NCBI GenBank assembly: GCA_951640165.1
Contig: OX621252.1
Coordinates: forward strand, 19,055,934-19,119,933
DNA: 64,000 bases
DNA from: Pseudoips prasinana
Lineage: Eukaryota; Arthropoda; Insecta; Lepidoptera; Nolidae
Reading direction: 5' to 3'
The translations under genes were made by a program, and so were the position numbers. The notes under the pieces were generated by a model. That model ran no database searches. It saw only the letters and a list, made by a program, of their open reading frames with translations, and was not told where the DNA came from. Every line of letters begins with the position of its first letter. The stretch's first letter is position 1. This document shows positions 35,319 through 48,000 of the stretch, one piece after another.

Positions 35319-35585
35319 TAACACCTGTAAGAAGTCCACTGCTGGACAAAAGCGTAGCGATTATGGCATATCCTCCCTAAGATGATACTTGAGGGGATAT
35401 GCCATATTCGCTACGCTTGGCAGCGGGTTGGCGATCGCATGATCGTGTTGGTCATAGTACTCAGAAAGAAGCTGCTGCCCTGCCTCTGGTAGATATTCCC
35501 TCGGGTCGACTTCTACGCCCCCCACGGGATGTGATGGGGTGATGATATTCTGGTATTCGTCGCCGTCACCACACAACTTCCAGCT
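35287..35585 (-). mobile_element. Interspersed repeat with RTE-like (GAT)n tail (family D)
   Basis: Read on the minus strand it ends in a (GAT)n run at 35290-35320, preceded by CTTTTGTCCAGCAGTGGAC. Further parts, in plus-strand terms, are GGCGATCGCATGATCGTGTT, GAAGCTGCTGCCCTGCC and GGGGTGATGATATTCTGG. A second copy lies at 47395-47640 and a fragment near 50040. Confidence 0.65.
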
Positions 35586-36334
35586 ATACATAATACGAAT
35601 GAGCAATTGAAGAGTAAATATTCCAGAAATTTCACTATGGTCAAAAAGAGGCTGATTAAAAACTTACAGCTTTTTAGATTAATTTCACAAAAATACGGAC
35701 GAGCGAGACATACCACTTAACTTTGTAATCGCTCATTGTCCGACGTTTGCGACATTTCCGGCGTTCGCTTGACGTAAACTAGACGGTGCATCGGATAATT
35801 AGAATATATATTTCGACGAGTACGAGACACGTTCAAGTATTCGCTGGTCGATTAGAATGAAAATTAGTTTATTTGTGTAATATTTATACTTAATAAAAGA
35901 ATGTTGTACATAAATGTGGAAGCCAGACTGATGTGGTCTAGGATATGTATTTAAATTGTTATTATGTTAAAGATAATCTATACGCCGAATTCGATGACGA
36001 AAATTTATTTTTTCGCAAACAAATTGATCACACAAGTTTATTTAATTTTACACTGTCGTAACTTGTAGAATACACCGGAGGTAATTGAAAATTATGTGTA
36101 CTTGTTAGTTTACTTTTGAAGTTTAGTATTTTGAATATGGTATAAATAGTGATCGACTAGCCACATTGTATTTTTTTTAATAATATCTTCAAAATATAGT
36201 TATTTATATATTGATCACTGATGTTTTAGGCCGCGCTCAGTTTAGGCACGAAATTTTATTGTATGTACTGTACGTAAATGTATGTCGGCGATGTTAGTGC
36301 TAGCACTAATTAAGTTTTATGTGTCATAAAGCTA

Positions 36335-36425
36335 GTATATTAGTTATCTGGTTCCCATAGTACAAGCTCTGCTTAGTTTGGGAACAATATTCCAGCCAGT
36401 CCCAGGATATTATTATTATATTGGT
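36335..36425 (+). mobile_element. SINE family A tail fragment
   Basis: TTATCTGGTTCCCATAGTAC, AAGCTCTGCTTAGTTTGGGA and CCCAGGATATTATTATTAT are the 3' end of family A, with the head missing. Confidence 0.65.
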
Positions 36426-36616
36426 GCTGTTATGTATTACAAACGTACGGCAGCATTGACGGTTCCCAATTGTCTGGTTTTTACACAACAGATCTACGGT
36501 GTGCCACGAAGAAAGCCGAGGGCCCCCGTGCCGAAAAATATACATATGTCCGGCTTTTAGGGCAGAATGTATAGCTTTATACAGAGCATGCAGGTTTTGA
36601 TATTTTAAAACGTAGA

Positions 36617-36960
36617 AACAGTAACCTTTTTTTTATATCAGAGGGCGACAAACGAGCAAGTGGGTCACCTGATGGTAAGTGATCACCGCCACCTATAGAC
36701 ACTCTCAACCCCTCTGGTGGCCGCGGGTGCGTTGCCGGCCTTTAACATCAACAAGTGTTGGGCAAACAAGTGTTGCTGACCGTTCCCCCCACCTCAATCA
36801 GCTCTGGCGACCTTACTCACACTCGGAAACACAACATTAAAATTATTAATGTTATTATTAAGGAATGTCTTCTGTAAGGTGGAGGTACTTCCCCAGTCGG
36901 GCTGCTCTTTGAGCCAATAAACGCTATGCCCTACCTCTCTTCACCTAACAGTTTCCTACC
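36617..36960. mobile_element. Interspersed repeat with GGTCACCTGATGGTAAGTG
   Basis: ACGAGCAAGTGGGTCACCTG, ATGGTAAGTGATCACCGCC and a later GGTGGAGGTACTTCCCCAG block are widely repeated in moth and butterfly genomes in my experience. A fragment of the first block recurs at 46010. Class not determined. Confidence 0.5.
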
Positions 36961-36974
36961 TATTTCAGAAACTG

Positions 36975-37165
36975 TCCACCTGTCTTTTAAGTTGATCAGT
37001 AAACTTATTTCTCGGTCTTCCTCTCTTTCTTGCGTCTATCTTCCCTTCTATTATATTTGTGATAAATTGGTCGTTTCGGATTAGATATCCTATCATATTA
37101 CCCCTTCTCGTTTCTATGTGTTTTAAAATTTGTCGTTGTATACTTATAAACCCAATAAACAAAAA
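36975..37165 (-). mobile_element. LINE C-terminal fragment
   Basis: On the minus strand it encodes QILKHIETRRGNMIGYL, then FITNIIEGKID and RKRGRPRNKFTDQLK. This is the extreme C-terminal region of an insect non-LTR ORF2. Only about 60 codons remain. Confidence 0.65.
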
Positions 37166-37669
37166 ATCAGGGGCTAACAATTAAGCATTTAATTAGTAAG
37201 AACTTTTAAGCAGCTTATAAATAAACAACTGTTTGTGTTTGTAAAAACAGGATCTTACGATAGTTTTGTGTGTCTGATTTACTTATAAAAATGCTGACAA
37301 AGTGAGCGCGGCCTAAGATTTCCTTCTGCGTTATAGTATTAAAATGTCCTTTATTATACGATATTTCCTTAAATGTGCTCATTATTTGTGTATTTGTAAA
37401 TTGTCCAAGTGCGCTTTAGTACCTTTGTGAATTTTTAAACGGAAGCTAAATTAATATTAGGATAAAATGAAAAGTACGCAATATGTTAAATTAGAAAGCC
37501 CGTATTTTACAGTCGTATTTATGACAAGAACACAAAACTACATCCATAGTTATCATTGATATCACATGTCTCACCGTATATACAACTTGTAATTTAAATA
37601 GGATATTGTAAAAGATCCATTTGTGCATGAAACTGTAATTAAGTACATCATTATGGAAATGAGCTGATA

Positions 37670-37800
37670 CTTACACTGCTGCACCGATATTAACCGCATC
37701 GAAATCGGTCCATCCGTTTGAGAGCTACGATGCTACAAACACACACACACAGACATCGACGTCAAACTTATAACAACCCTCTTTTTGCGTCGGGGATAAA
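37670..37800 (+). mobile_element. Interspersed repeat fragment
   Basis: CCGCATCGAAATCGGTCCAT, CCGTTTGAGAGCTACGATG, a short (CA)n and TCTTTTTGCGTCGGGG are a common lepidopteran repeat tail. Class unknown. Confidence 0.5.
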
Positions 37801-38485
37801 AATAAACAAAAAGGATTGTTTGTTGGGTTATTACGCTAAGAAAGACTATTTATGTCACACGTTGTGTAATCAAAGGTGATTCCATAGTCACTTGCAGATT
37901 CAATCAGTTGATAAATTTTATCGTACAGATCAAAATCAGGATAATATATAATGTACCGCACGAGGCCTTGGCGACCTTCGGAATAACAAAACAAAAATAT
38001 AGAAAGTTTACGTATCGCTTTTATCTATAAGTTTTGTGACAAAAATAACACCTTATACAACGTGTAACTGTAGAACACACAGAATATTAACTATCTAAAG
38101 TCGAAACTGTTGTTTGCGTTATTTCCAATGGCAAGTTGTTCAGTTTAGGGATAGATTGAGCTACTTAAATGGCTCACTTTATAATATATATGTTACACGT
38201 TGTATGAAAATTTGATGTGAAATGGGGGTAATATGAATTGTTGAATTTTAAGAGCTTAGGGTGATATTGTAGCTGTGTGTTTTGTTAAGTTCAGTCATTT
38301 CTTTTTATAATTAAAACGATACTTACATGTTTTGTTTCTAAATGTGAAGTCAATACATCTAGATATTGCAAACAAGCGATTATTACTTTATTATAAAACT
38401 TTAAAACAGGTTATGTTAGGTTACCTAATGAATAAGATTATAGTTAAAATATTTAAAACATAAAACCATAAATATCAATGTTTAG

Positions 38486-38847
38486 TGAAAACTGTAACGG
38501 GTAACTCACATAATTCATTTTTATTAATTATCATGTAAGCCCCGGGAGCATTTAGCGGGTCTGAGTGTTTGAGAGCGGGACCCGGGAACCGGAATACCTA
38601 CTTGACGCAATATCGGCGGCGAATCAACTGCCCGATGCTATTCGGTTAGAAAAATGGTGTATCTGACAACCGAAGTTGCGAGTGTGTTATACCTTTACCG
38701 CACCGTTACTTCACTGACAAGTCAGGAAAGGGCCCAAGATGACACTGGCACCGACGCTCCGCAGATACAATAAAGGTGCCCCCACTCTAATGATAGCAGA
38801 GTCCACAATAAAATATATTACATGAGTTACCCATTACAGTTTGTACT
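38486..38847. mobile_element. Terminal-inverted-repeat element, about 20-bp ends
   Basis: AAAACTGTAACGGGTAACTC on the left is matched in reverse by GAGTTACCCATTACAGTTT on the right. The interior has CCCGGGAGCATTTAGCGGG and no ORF. A related copy spans 42366-42638. Confidence 0.65.
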
Positions 38848-38849
38848 AT

Positions 38850-40435
38850 ATTAGTTCCTCACTTCAGTTTTAATAACAATATTTTAACCGCCCAATCGGT
38901 GCGAAGAGTCTACATAATATTTTTTAATTATATTTATATTTTAAAATGGTAATTATTATTGGTTTTATTTTGACGGAATAATCGCCTGTTAACAGTTCAC
39001 ATGGTATCTATTACATCCATTATAACGGATTTAGCCCAATCTGGGGTGCCAACTATACAGCCTACCTTATGATAAGCGGTGACTAGCTTTGCTACGCTTG
39101 TAAAACATATGGCTACCCTGCACACGGCGACTCATCTCCCTTTCACATTTATATGGCAATGTAATGAAGTTACGGAATTATTGTATTATCTTTGGCCAAA
39201 CGTAGTAGTGAGAATTCTACAGCGTTTGTTTCAGGACCTACACTGTCATACTAATAGGACTGAATAGCTCTGGCGCCCTTACTCACGTGCAGGAACTTGG
39301 GTGAGCTACAGCATATTCTGTAAGATGGGTACAATCGAGGCCACATCGATGGCTACTTACACTTTAATCTTGATACTGGGCTTATAATCTACGCCATAAG
39401 GACGATTTTCGTAGTGCAAGTCTATCCATTAATGTGGCGTCGGTTATTTAACCTATCAACCTGCTCATAAAGTGGCTATAAAACCTGTATGAAATTAATT
39501 TTATGATAATGTATTTTTATGCCAATACACGCAGACACATATAATATTGGACTGGCCCTATTATAGATAATTGACGCTAGTCGTTGGACGGTTTTGCTAC
39601 CAAGTACGACTAGATCTAACGATGTGGATATTAGCGTTATTATGGCGGACCTGTGGTTTTAGATTGGTCGGAACTAGTTAGAACTTTTACCATAAACGAG
39701 ACTCATATAGGAATTAAGGCCTCGGTAGTTTTTTGGCTAATTACTAAACATCAGTTGCCTATAAAGTGCCTCCTCAGCGTACCCTTCTAGAGTAAAAGTT
39801 TATATAAAACCTCTTTAAAAGAAAACTTTAAAGTAAATATGTCGATGGGGTGTGTAATTTACGCTTGAAACTTGAGGACAGATTCCTTCCGAGCTGTATT
39901 ACCGTATAATTACGTTGATATTCTTGTAAAAATGCTTAAGGTCCTGAGGTTTCTGTCAGAACGCTATCTATTGTTTTAAGGCAGTTCCGGACGTGTAGCT
40001 TCAAAATATTATAATATTCGTATCGAATTTGGCACGATGAATTAGTCAATCATCATATTAGTGCCCAAAACTTGGCTTCTAAGCATGTCTGTATGAAATA
40101 TTTTACTCGCTATTTTGGACCATGAGCCCGCCGTAGTGACGCTATTGATGTGGATAGGTAAGCTACAAACATTGTACGAATTGGTATTGTAATTGAATGT
40201 GTGGTAAAATCTTAATCTATCCGCTAACATTTACACTTCTGTAAATAAAATATTTTAAAAAGGTAAAGCTTGGTTTTCTTTCACCCTATTCATGATGTCT
40301 TATTATTGTTAAATAACTAACATAAGATGTATTCCACTTGTAACTCCAAGTATTGGAAGTTTAAGCCCCGTGGTGAACATTTTGGTGACAAAAGCCAAAA
40401 AACTTCCGATCACACGGTACGTTGCTTACGTGAAG
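38850..40435. other. Intergenic, nothing firmly recognised
   Basis: No gene. Pieces such as GCTCTGGCGCCCTTACTCAC near 39270 resemble part of the repeat at 36800, so it is probably old transposon debris. Confidence 0.35.
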
Positions 40436-40439
40436 AATC

Positions 40440-40597
40440 ATGAAGTTCGTGAGCGTGTGAGTGTGTATGTTTGTTACTTCTTCTAAACGGCTGGAGCGAT
40501 TTTAATAAAATTTGGTATGGAGTTAGCAGACATTAACACATAGGCTATAATTTATATAGTTTGACGCGAGTAAAACCGCGAGGCACAGCTAGTATGA
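40440..40597 (+). mobile_element. Helitron-like lepidopteran repeat, 3' part
   Basis: GTATGTTTGTTACTTCTTCT, AAACGGCTGGAGCGATTTTA, ATAGGCTATAATTTATATAG and the end CGAGGCACAGCTAGTATG. The terminal CTAGT fits a Helitron 3' end. Confidence 0.75.
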
Positions 40598-40734
40598 AAT
40601 ATATTCTTATTTTGAATGAGGTCAATAACACCATAATTATACACGGATTAGCTTATACACTTATCGTACTGACGGCAAAAGCAAAATATACCTTAAGCTG
40701 AATCGTGTTTAAATAATTAAACGCCATTACTTTA

Positions 40735-40815
40735 TGATGTAATTTGTGTCCGTCAATTATATGTTTGTGAAGTACCCCGCGACACAAGGATTAGATTGCC
40801 TAGTGCGGGCGTTCT
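40735..40815 (+). mobile_element. SINE family B tail
   Basis: TGTAATTTGTGTCCGTCAAT, GAAGTACCCCGCGACACAAG and GGATTAGATTGCCTAGTGCG are the 3' end of family B, with no head. Confidence 0.7.
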
Positions 40816-40949
40816 CTTTAAAAAAAAAACTACAATTACTATCCGTATAGTAACTTATTACACATTACAAGCACTAAGAAAGTATTACTTTGCTGGTTTT
40901 CATGGACAGTCTTTTAGCCCATATATTAAAATGTACAGTGTGAAGCCAC

Positions 40950-41200
40950 CAGTTGGCGTTGTTGGTAAATGCTTGCCTTTCGTGCCGCTGGTCGTTGGTT
41001 CAATTCCGACCCAGGACAGATATTTGTGGGCATGAATATGTCTGCCTGTCCTGTGTCTGGGTGTAATTATCTATATAAGTATGTATTTATAAAATAAAAG
41101 TAGTAAGTATATCATTTCTCCGATTTCCATTGTACAAGCTCTATTTAATTTGGATTAAATGGCCGTGTGAGAACAATGTTCCCGGATATTATGATAATTA
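40950..41200 (+). mobile_element. SINE family A, full-length
   Basis: The head is GTTGGCGTTGTTGGTAAATG with box B GGTTCAATTCCGACCCAGG. It is followed by TGTCTGGGTGTAATTATCTA, TATAAGTATGTATTTATAAA, CCATTGTACAAGCTCTATTT and a CCCGGATATTATGATAATT end. Confidence 0.78.
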
Positions 41201-41204
41201 TTCA

Positions 41205-42360
41205 AAAAGTTACAGGTATTTTCCTATCGGGGTCGGGGTATTTTGTTGGTAATGTTTGGTGTAACACAAAATAGCAACTATAATAGGTATTTAAGATGGG
41301 TGTGTGCGTGCGTACTCGCTACTAGCTAAAATAATTAACTCTACTGAGGAAATGAAACTAAAGCATTTAAAGCAATCATGATTTAATGATGCAAAGTATT
41401 AACAGATATTGTTAGTTACAAAAAAAATATAAATTTTAAGTACATCGTAATCACAAAGCTTTCGAAATAAAACTAGCAATATATATTATTAAACATAAAA
41501 ATCATATAATTTGCAACAATTGTTAGTATTTTTATTATTTAACTACAAACTGATACACAAACTTATAATAAATATCTGTAGACAAGCAATCCAACACATT
41601 ACTCGTCCAAAAAATTTAAGCAAGCAATATTTGAGTGAGCACACACTTTAGAAAGCTGAACTTGATACAGCTTCATTTACATTTCTTTAAATTTAACGCA
41701 GAGTTAACATATCTACAAATATCTAATTTAAGACAAAAGCAATAACAACTTTAGCTTGAAAGCAAATATCAATAAAATCATTCGCTCTATCAGAAAAATA
41801 GGTAAGCTCGGATAACCGGGGGATGGTAGAATCTAACATCTTTACTGAGTTCGATCAATTACATGTAAAATCATATATACTATTCAGGACCCCGGTTTAG
41901 GTCAAAGCTAATTTCTTATTTTTCCAACAGGGCTTTATAACTAAAAGATGCGATGATGTACTTACGCCTACACGCTTATATGCTAGGACATCCTTAATCA
42001 ATTGATCACCCCATCAAACGATTAACTCACGACTTAAAATGAGTTTATCTTTTGATCGATAGACAAATTGACCCTGCAACCGTAACCACACAAACTAGCA
42101 AACAGAAACCACAACAATATTATCCATAGGGAAGATCGAAAGCGTAGGTGCGTGAAAACAATTTAGTGCTTTTACAGCCATTCGCTTAAGGACTTAGTTA
42201 CAGTAAGACCAGCAACGTCGCAGTTTATTAGCAAAACTTGTGTTTACTTTAATTAAGGTCCAGACTTCACGAGCAAACCATGTCGCTGACACATTTATAT
42301 GCTTTAGAAACCTTAAAATATTTGTAAGCGTTTTCAAAAAGTGTGTCAATAATATTTTCA
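41205..42360. other. Intergenic, nothing recognised
   Basis: AT-rich sequence, no gene or defined repeat. Confidence 0.4.
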
Positions 42361-42365
42361 ATCAA

Positions 42366-42638
42366 AACTAACGTGTAACTCACTTAATTAGTTGTTCTGA
42401 GTTTGGATGCACTTTGTGTCCCTCAATTACATGGTTTAGAAGTACGCCGCGACACAGGGACTGATTTCCCTAATTTGGGCGTTTATATTTATAAAAAAAA
42501 CATTTAATATTTGTCTGATAACAGTTACAATCTCGCCAGGAGATCATCTTTAGGGCGAATGGTACTCGCACGATTACGTCCCATCTAGCACTGATACTAA
42601 CTACTAAGTCACCTGAGTTACCCGTTACAGTTTTCACT
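42366..42638. mobile_element. TIR element (copy of 38486) containing a SINE B tail
   Basis: Left AAAACTAACGTGTAACTCAC and right GAGTTACCCGTTACAGTTTT match the ends of the element at 38486. A family B tail (GTGTCCCTCAATTAC, GCGACACAGGGACTGATTTC) occupies about 42402-42490 inside it, so the SINE probably landed in the DNA element. Confidence 0.6.
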
Positions 42639-42639
42639 G

Positions 42640-43240
42640 GTAACTCTTCACATCATTTTTAATATTAATAGAACTATTTAAACTTAATTATTGTTGACTA
42701 GATTTTAAAAAACGAACCCATACCGATTGGAAACGCGCTAAATATCGACTCAAATTACAACGTTGCCACTCTTACTGTTAGTCTCGTCCATAATAAAATA
42801 AATCAACATTCAATAACAATATTAAAAAGAAAACAAAACAATTTGTACATTATCTCGGAGTCAGGTGGCAAATAAGACGACAAAATGCACAACCTTGGTT
42901 AACATCAGATGACGTAATCTAGTAATTTATTTGGTAATAAAATCGCAGACAGAATACAAACAGATTGTCTATAGACTAAAGGTTATCGATGGTACACAGA
43001 GACGGAAGTTTCGCTGGATGGATGTGCCGTGATGTCTGCTCGGCTGCTTGTGTGTACTTACAGTTTAGAGCGCAGGTCGGACGTCCCAGCGGCTAATTGT
43101 CAAGATGGATCCTCAAACCTGCCAAAAAGAATTCATTATTTTCATATACTAATCTGACGCAATTATTAACCTTTTGTGACCGCCTTTGTCATATATAGAT
43201 GAAACTCTGTAGTAATATAGCTTATATATCCGAATAACAT
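42640..43240. other. Intergenic, nothing recognised
   Basis: No gene or defined repeat seen. Confidence 0.4.
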
Positions 43241-43243
43241 ATC

Positions 43244-43600
43244 CTACTAATATTATAAACGCGAAAGTTTGTAAGTATGGATGGATGTTTGTTACTCTTT
43301 CACATAAAAATCTACTGAATGGATTTTAATGAAACTTTACAATAATATAGCTTATAAATCAGAATAACACATAGGCTACAATTTATAAAGATATTGCGTG
43401 AATTGTCCAAATATGACGATAAGTGTCAAGTAGGAAAAAATCTACCATCTGCGAGCAATTCCGGCGTGCACTACCAAAACCGCTAGAGGTATCCTACTAA
43501 TATTATAAATGCGAAAGATTGTGAGTATAGATGTATGTTAGTCTTTAACGTCAAAACTACTTTAACGCGGGTGAACCCACGGGGCATAGCTAGTTAGTAA
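43244..43600 (+). mobile_element. Two adjacent Helitron-like repeats
   Basis: Copy 1 starts ATCCTACTAATATTATAAAC at about 43243 and runs through ATAGGCTACAATTTATAAAG. Copy 2 starts ATCCTACTAATATTATAAAT at about 43492 and ends GGGGCATAGCTAGT near 43592. Another 3' end, GGGGCACAGCTAGT, follows near 43625. The 5' TC start and CTAG end fit Helitron termini. Confidence 0.75.
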
Positions 43601-43716
43601 TAATTTACCGCGGATAAAACCACGGGGCACAGCTAGTTATAGATAAATTAAACCCAGACCATGTACATCACACAAACATGCGGAATACACCGCGAGCATA
43701 GCTCGTCTCATTAATA

Positions 43717-45003
43717 TTAGGTCTTTACCTATGAAATTGCCGTTCTGCAGTACTGGCCATTTCAAATCAAAATAATTTTTGTTTGGCTAAGAATTCTAAT
43801 TTCAAATTAATTTTATTTTAAAAACATGGATTCTTTTTTCCAAAAGTAGTCATTTCTTTATTGATTAGTGTTACATTTTCATCGCATTTCAATCTTTTTC
43901 GTCATCATGGATACGTTAAAAATTCGAGTAATTATGGAATATGAGTACCGTCGTGGCAGCAACGCGGCACAAGCGGCACGCAACATCAACGACGTTTACG
44001 GAGCTAACACTACAAACCAACGCACCACCTGTTATTGGTTTGCTCGCTTCCGTTCTGGAAATTTCGACCTGAAAAATGAACCTCGCGGTCGTCCGAAGAC
44101 TTTGGTCGACAATGACGAATTAAAGGCGGTTGTGGAAGCTGATGATACACAATCTACGGCTGAATTAGCAGCAGCTTTCGACGTTAGCGTCAAAACAATA
44201 TTGGTCCATTTGCGTCAAATTGGCAAGGTAAAAAAGCTTGACAAATGGGTGCCCACGAACTCAATGATCGCCAGCGCGAAGTACGCGTCGAGACGTGCCT
44301 TGCACTGCTCAACAGACACACAAATGAAGGAATTTTGAACCGCATTGTTACCTGCGATGAAAAATGGATTCTGTTTGATAACCGCAAGCGCTCAGCAAGT
44401 TGGTTGGATCCTGGTTCAGCACCTAAACAATGCCCTAAACGAAAACTTACCCCTAGAAAAGTGATGGTCACTGTTTGGTGGTCTAGCGCCGGTGTGATTC
44501 ATCACAGCTTCTTACCAAACCGGGTGAGCATTACTGCAGATGTGTACTGTGAAGAACTGAGCACAATGATGGAGAAGCTGGCGCATCTCCAACCAGCATT
44601 GGTCAATCGCTCGTCTCCGCTGCTCCTGCACGACAACGCGCGACCTCATACTGCACAGCAGACGGTCTCCAAGTTGCAAGAACTGGGGTTGGAAGCTCTC
44701 CGTCATCCGCCCTACTCACCAGACCTTGCGCCTACAGACTACTACTTTTTCCAGAATTTGGATAACTTCTTGGCGGGAAAAAAATTCAATACCCGAGAGG
44801 CAGTACAAAATGCCTTTGAAGAATTTGTTGCCTCCCGTCCAGCTGATTTCTTTAAGAAGGGCATCAATAAACTGCCACTGCGATGGCAAAGATGCATTGA
44901 TTGCATGGGTGATTACTTCGATTAATACAAATAAAAAAATTCATGAAAAAAATTCGTTTAAATTTTTTCATACAAAACGGCAATTTCATAGGTAAAGACC
45001 TAT
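43717..45003 (+). mobile_element. mariner transposon, 1287 bp, TA target duplication
   Basis: Terminal repeats TTAGGTCTTTACCTATGAAA on the left and TTTCATAGGTAAAGACCTAT on the right continue through ATTGCCGTT; TA flanks both ends. Length, TIRs and transposase all fit a mariner. The right end lies only 37 bp from the GNPNAT1 stop codon, so the element sits in or just beyond that gene's 3' UTR, oriented opposite to it. Confidence 0.95.
43907..44925 (+). pseudogene. mariner transposase with a single frameshift
   Basis: The ATG at 43907 opens the N-terminal helix-turn-helix region (MDTLKIRVIMEYEYRRG, then the second HTH DVSVKTILVHLRQIGKV). The frame breaks at about 44250 within WVP|HELNDRQ, where one C appears lost from a CCCC run. 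The rest is intact in the next frame: TCDEKW (first catalytic Asp), HDNARPHTA (second) and YSPDLAPTDYYFF (third). Exactly 34 residues lie between the second and third Asp, the D,D34D spacing of mariner. The protein ends DCMGDYFD. Without the frameshift it would be about 339 residues, near the family norm. I see no other disabling change. Confidence 0.93.
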
Positions 45004-45040
45004 TATTCGCAATTAAAAAAGTGAATATTAGATTAAGCAT

Positions 45041-48000
45041 TTAATTTGAATAACTTATTTTATATAAATACCTCATATTCATAGCGTTAGAGTTTCCGGG
45101 CTCGAGTTTGTAGCCTAAAGTCTCGTAGAACTTAATCAGCTTATCTTTGCAGTCCAGAGACATTTTGTAGCACCCCAGCTCTTGGGCTAGGAGGGATACT
45201 GTCACCACAATTCTGTGAATGAAATAAGGAAATATTTAGTTCAATGTCTACATATGGAATAAATTAAAGCACTGAATGAAGCTACATAGGAATGCTAAGG
45301 ATCTATTAATAATATCCTGGGACATTATTAGCACACGGCCATCTGATCCCAAATCAAGCAGAGCTTGTACTGTGAAAACCTGATATACTACATACACTAC
45401 TTTTCTTTTGTAAATACAAAAAAAAAGTAGTGTATGTGGTCGTGGGTTCGATTCCCTCAAAGGACTGATATTTGTCTGCATCAATTTGTGTATTTTGTCA
45501 AAGTCAAAGTCAAAAATAAATTACTTTGACTTTGACAAAATATACAAATTGATGCAGACAAATATCAGTCCTTTGAGGGAATCGACCCCACGACCTGCGG
45601 CGTTAAAAGCATTTATACGCCAACCGACCCTATTAATTAATACATAGGTAATAATAAATCTTTGAAAATCACCTGCATCAATTTTTATTTATGACTAAGA
45701 AAGAAGAAGAGAAGAAAAAAGAAGAAGAGAAATAGATAAAAATCTAATGTTTATTCCGCTTACATATGTGGTACAATTAAAAAAAATATTTTGAAACTTA
45801 ATAACAACCGATTTTAAATAAAAAATATTTAGAGATTTAGATATCGAATCAAAAAAGAATTATCTAAATCGGCTCTATGAAATTTCCTACTAATATGTTA
45901 GTAAAATACATACAAAAAATCATACGGTCGTATCGACAACTTCCTTCTTTTTGAAATAGATTAAAATAGAAAAAAATATATATAGAGGTATATAAAGTAT
46001 TTGTAAGGCCAACGAGCAAGCGAGTCGCCTGATGATAGTGATATATTGTTTTGATTTTTATATAATCTACCATCGGAACGCCTTCCTGCGACGTTTCACC
46101 TTACTTAATGTAGTTATATATTTGTAGCATTATCTGTGTCAGAATACTCACAACTTTCCCAGTTGTTTGCCTCTATACGTATCATTGACAACAACATCTT
46201 CCAAACGGCCTCGCTGTAACATACAAATATTAAATTACTCGGTGACATTTAACCAGCAAAATCAATCAAGACTCGGGCGCAAATATTTCGCAAACTTGTT
46301 TGGCAATTATGTCACACGCTCGAGATATTTTCGTATTCTTGTACCGGTTCTTTTGCGGATTCTATTAAGAGTTGAAGGTCGCACGTATTAAGGGCCAGAA
46401 CTTAGCGCGCAACCATCTCGCTCGCATATAGATACATGCTACATAATTATTGTAAGCTCTTTTGTTACGTTTTACATGCTACATAATTATTGTCAGCTCT
46501 TTTATACTGGTCCTATCGGAAGACCAGCACTGCAGAAATGTCGTACAGTCATTCTTGTACGAGATTCTGTAAAGGCAAGACATGTTAACCTATTGTATTA
46601 ATTTCACGTGCATGCTTTGGAAATATTTATTTCTTTCGGTTTTTATGAGACTAATATTCCAAAATAATCAGAACATTTTTACTTAAAAGGAATAGGAACT
46701 ATTTTTCTGTCAAACTTATTAGTCACTACGAAAAATATCAAAATGTTAAATTGTATTAAATACTGTCGAATATTAATGTCACAAGATAACCGAAAAATAT
46801 TGTTAGAAAACAATAAAAAATAATATCATAATTTAATGTGCGACGTAGATAGCTGCGCGCTCAAGTATGGCCTTAAGACGAAACGTTGCGACTTTTTGTA
46901 TTTATCGGAGTTTACTGAAAAGGAGTATTAATCCTACTGGGTGGTAGGAAGCCTATACTGAGTATTAAGCTTACTGGGTCTGAGACCTGAACGACTGCTG
47001 TCTTATGTCCACAGCCAGGACAAACAACCTGTCAGAGCTATGAGCGCATCATTGAGTGCATATTTCCAAAATTTCCCACTTTCTGGTAAGCTCTGGTGGC
47101 CTTTTAAGTCTCCAAAATCATTTATTTAATAGGACCGTTATGGAAATTGCCAAACTGAATTGGCAATGGGCGGTGCGCTTAACCGACGGCCGCTGGAGCA
47201 AACAAGCACGAACCGGAAGGTGTAGCATAGGCAGACCCTCACAAGGCGAACCTATGATCTCGTGCGGGTCGCTGTAAGTTGCTGGACGCTGGTAACGGCA
47301 ATCACCTATTGACGAGATCCTTTGGAAACGCCTTAATCCAGCAGTGGACGTCATTCGGCGTACATCATGATAGCAGAACACCTCTTTTCATTCTTATATT
47401 ACATCCCACCAATATCATCATGTCAGCCAAAGTTCGTCCACTACTGGACAAAAGACTCCCAAAAGGGGAGATATGCCATAATCGCCACGGTTGGCTGTCG
47501 GGCTGGCGATCACAGTTTGATGGTCATAGTTCACAGGAAAACGCTGCTGCCCGTTCTCTAATAGGCATTCCCTTGGACGATTTCAACACCCCCTATGGGA
47601 TGAGGTGGGGTGATGATATTCTATGCCGTCACCACCCATCAATATTATTCTAAATTTATCATTAATACGTACCACGGAGCAATTGTGAATGAATTTCTGC
47701 TCAATAGTGAGTGTGGCGGCTCCGATCAATTTCGATATGCGCGTATCTTCGATTACTGTGATGTAGTATCCACCGGATTGCTTCATCTTGGTGAACCTAT
47801 CTGAAACGACGTACGATGAAATAAGTAGTACTCGGAAAAGCTTGATACAATATTTTTCTTTTCGTCATTCGTTTCTAAGCCAATATATGTAGTTATGACA
47901 AGATGTATTTTTCTATCCATGTAGGTCTTCACAAATTACGCATACTCATCTGATACAAATCTTATAATCTCGTATCTAAATATAACTGTTCAATTAATTA

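Noticed and set aside
35117..35380. 87-codon frame with a polyisoleucine run
   Set aside because: The run is the (CAT)n tail of a repeat, not protein sequence.
47056..47653. Overlapping frames in GNPNAT1 intron 3
   Set aside because: They are decayed RTE and family D repeat sequence.
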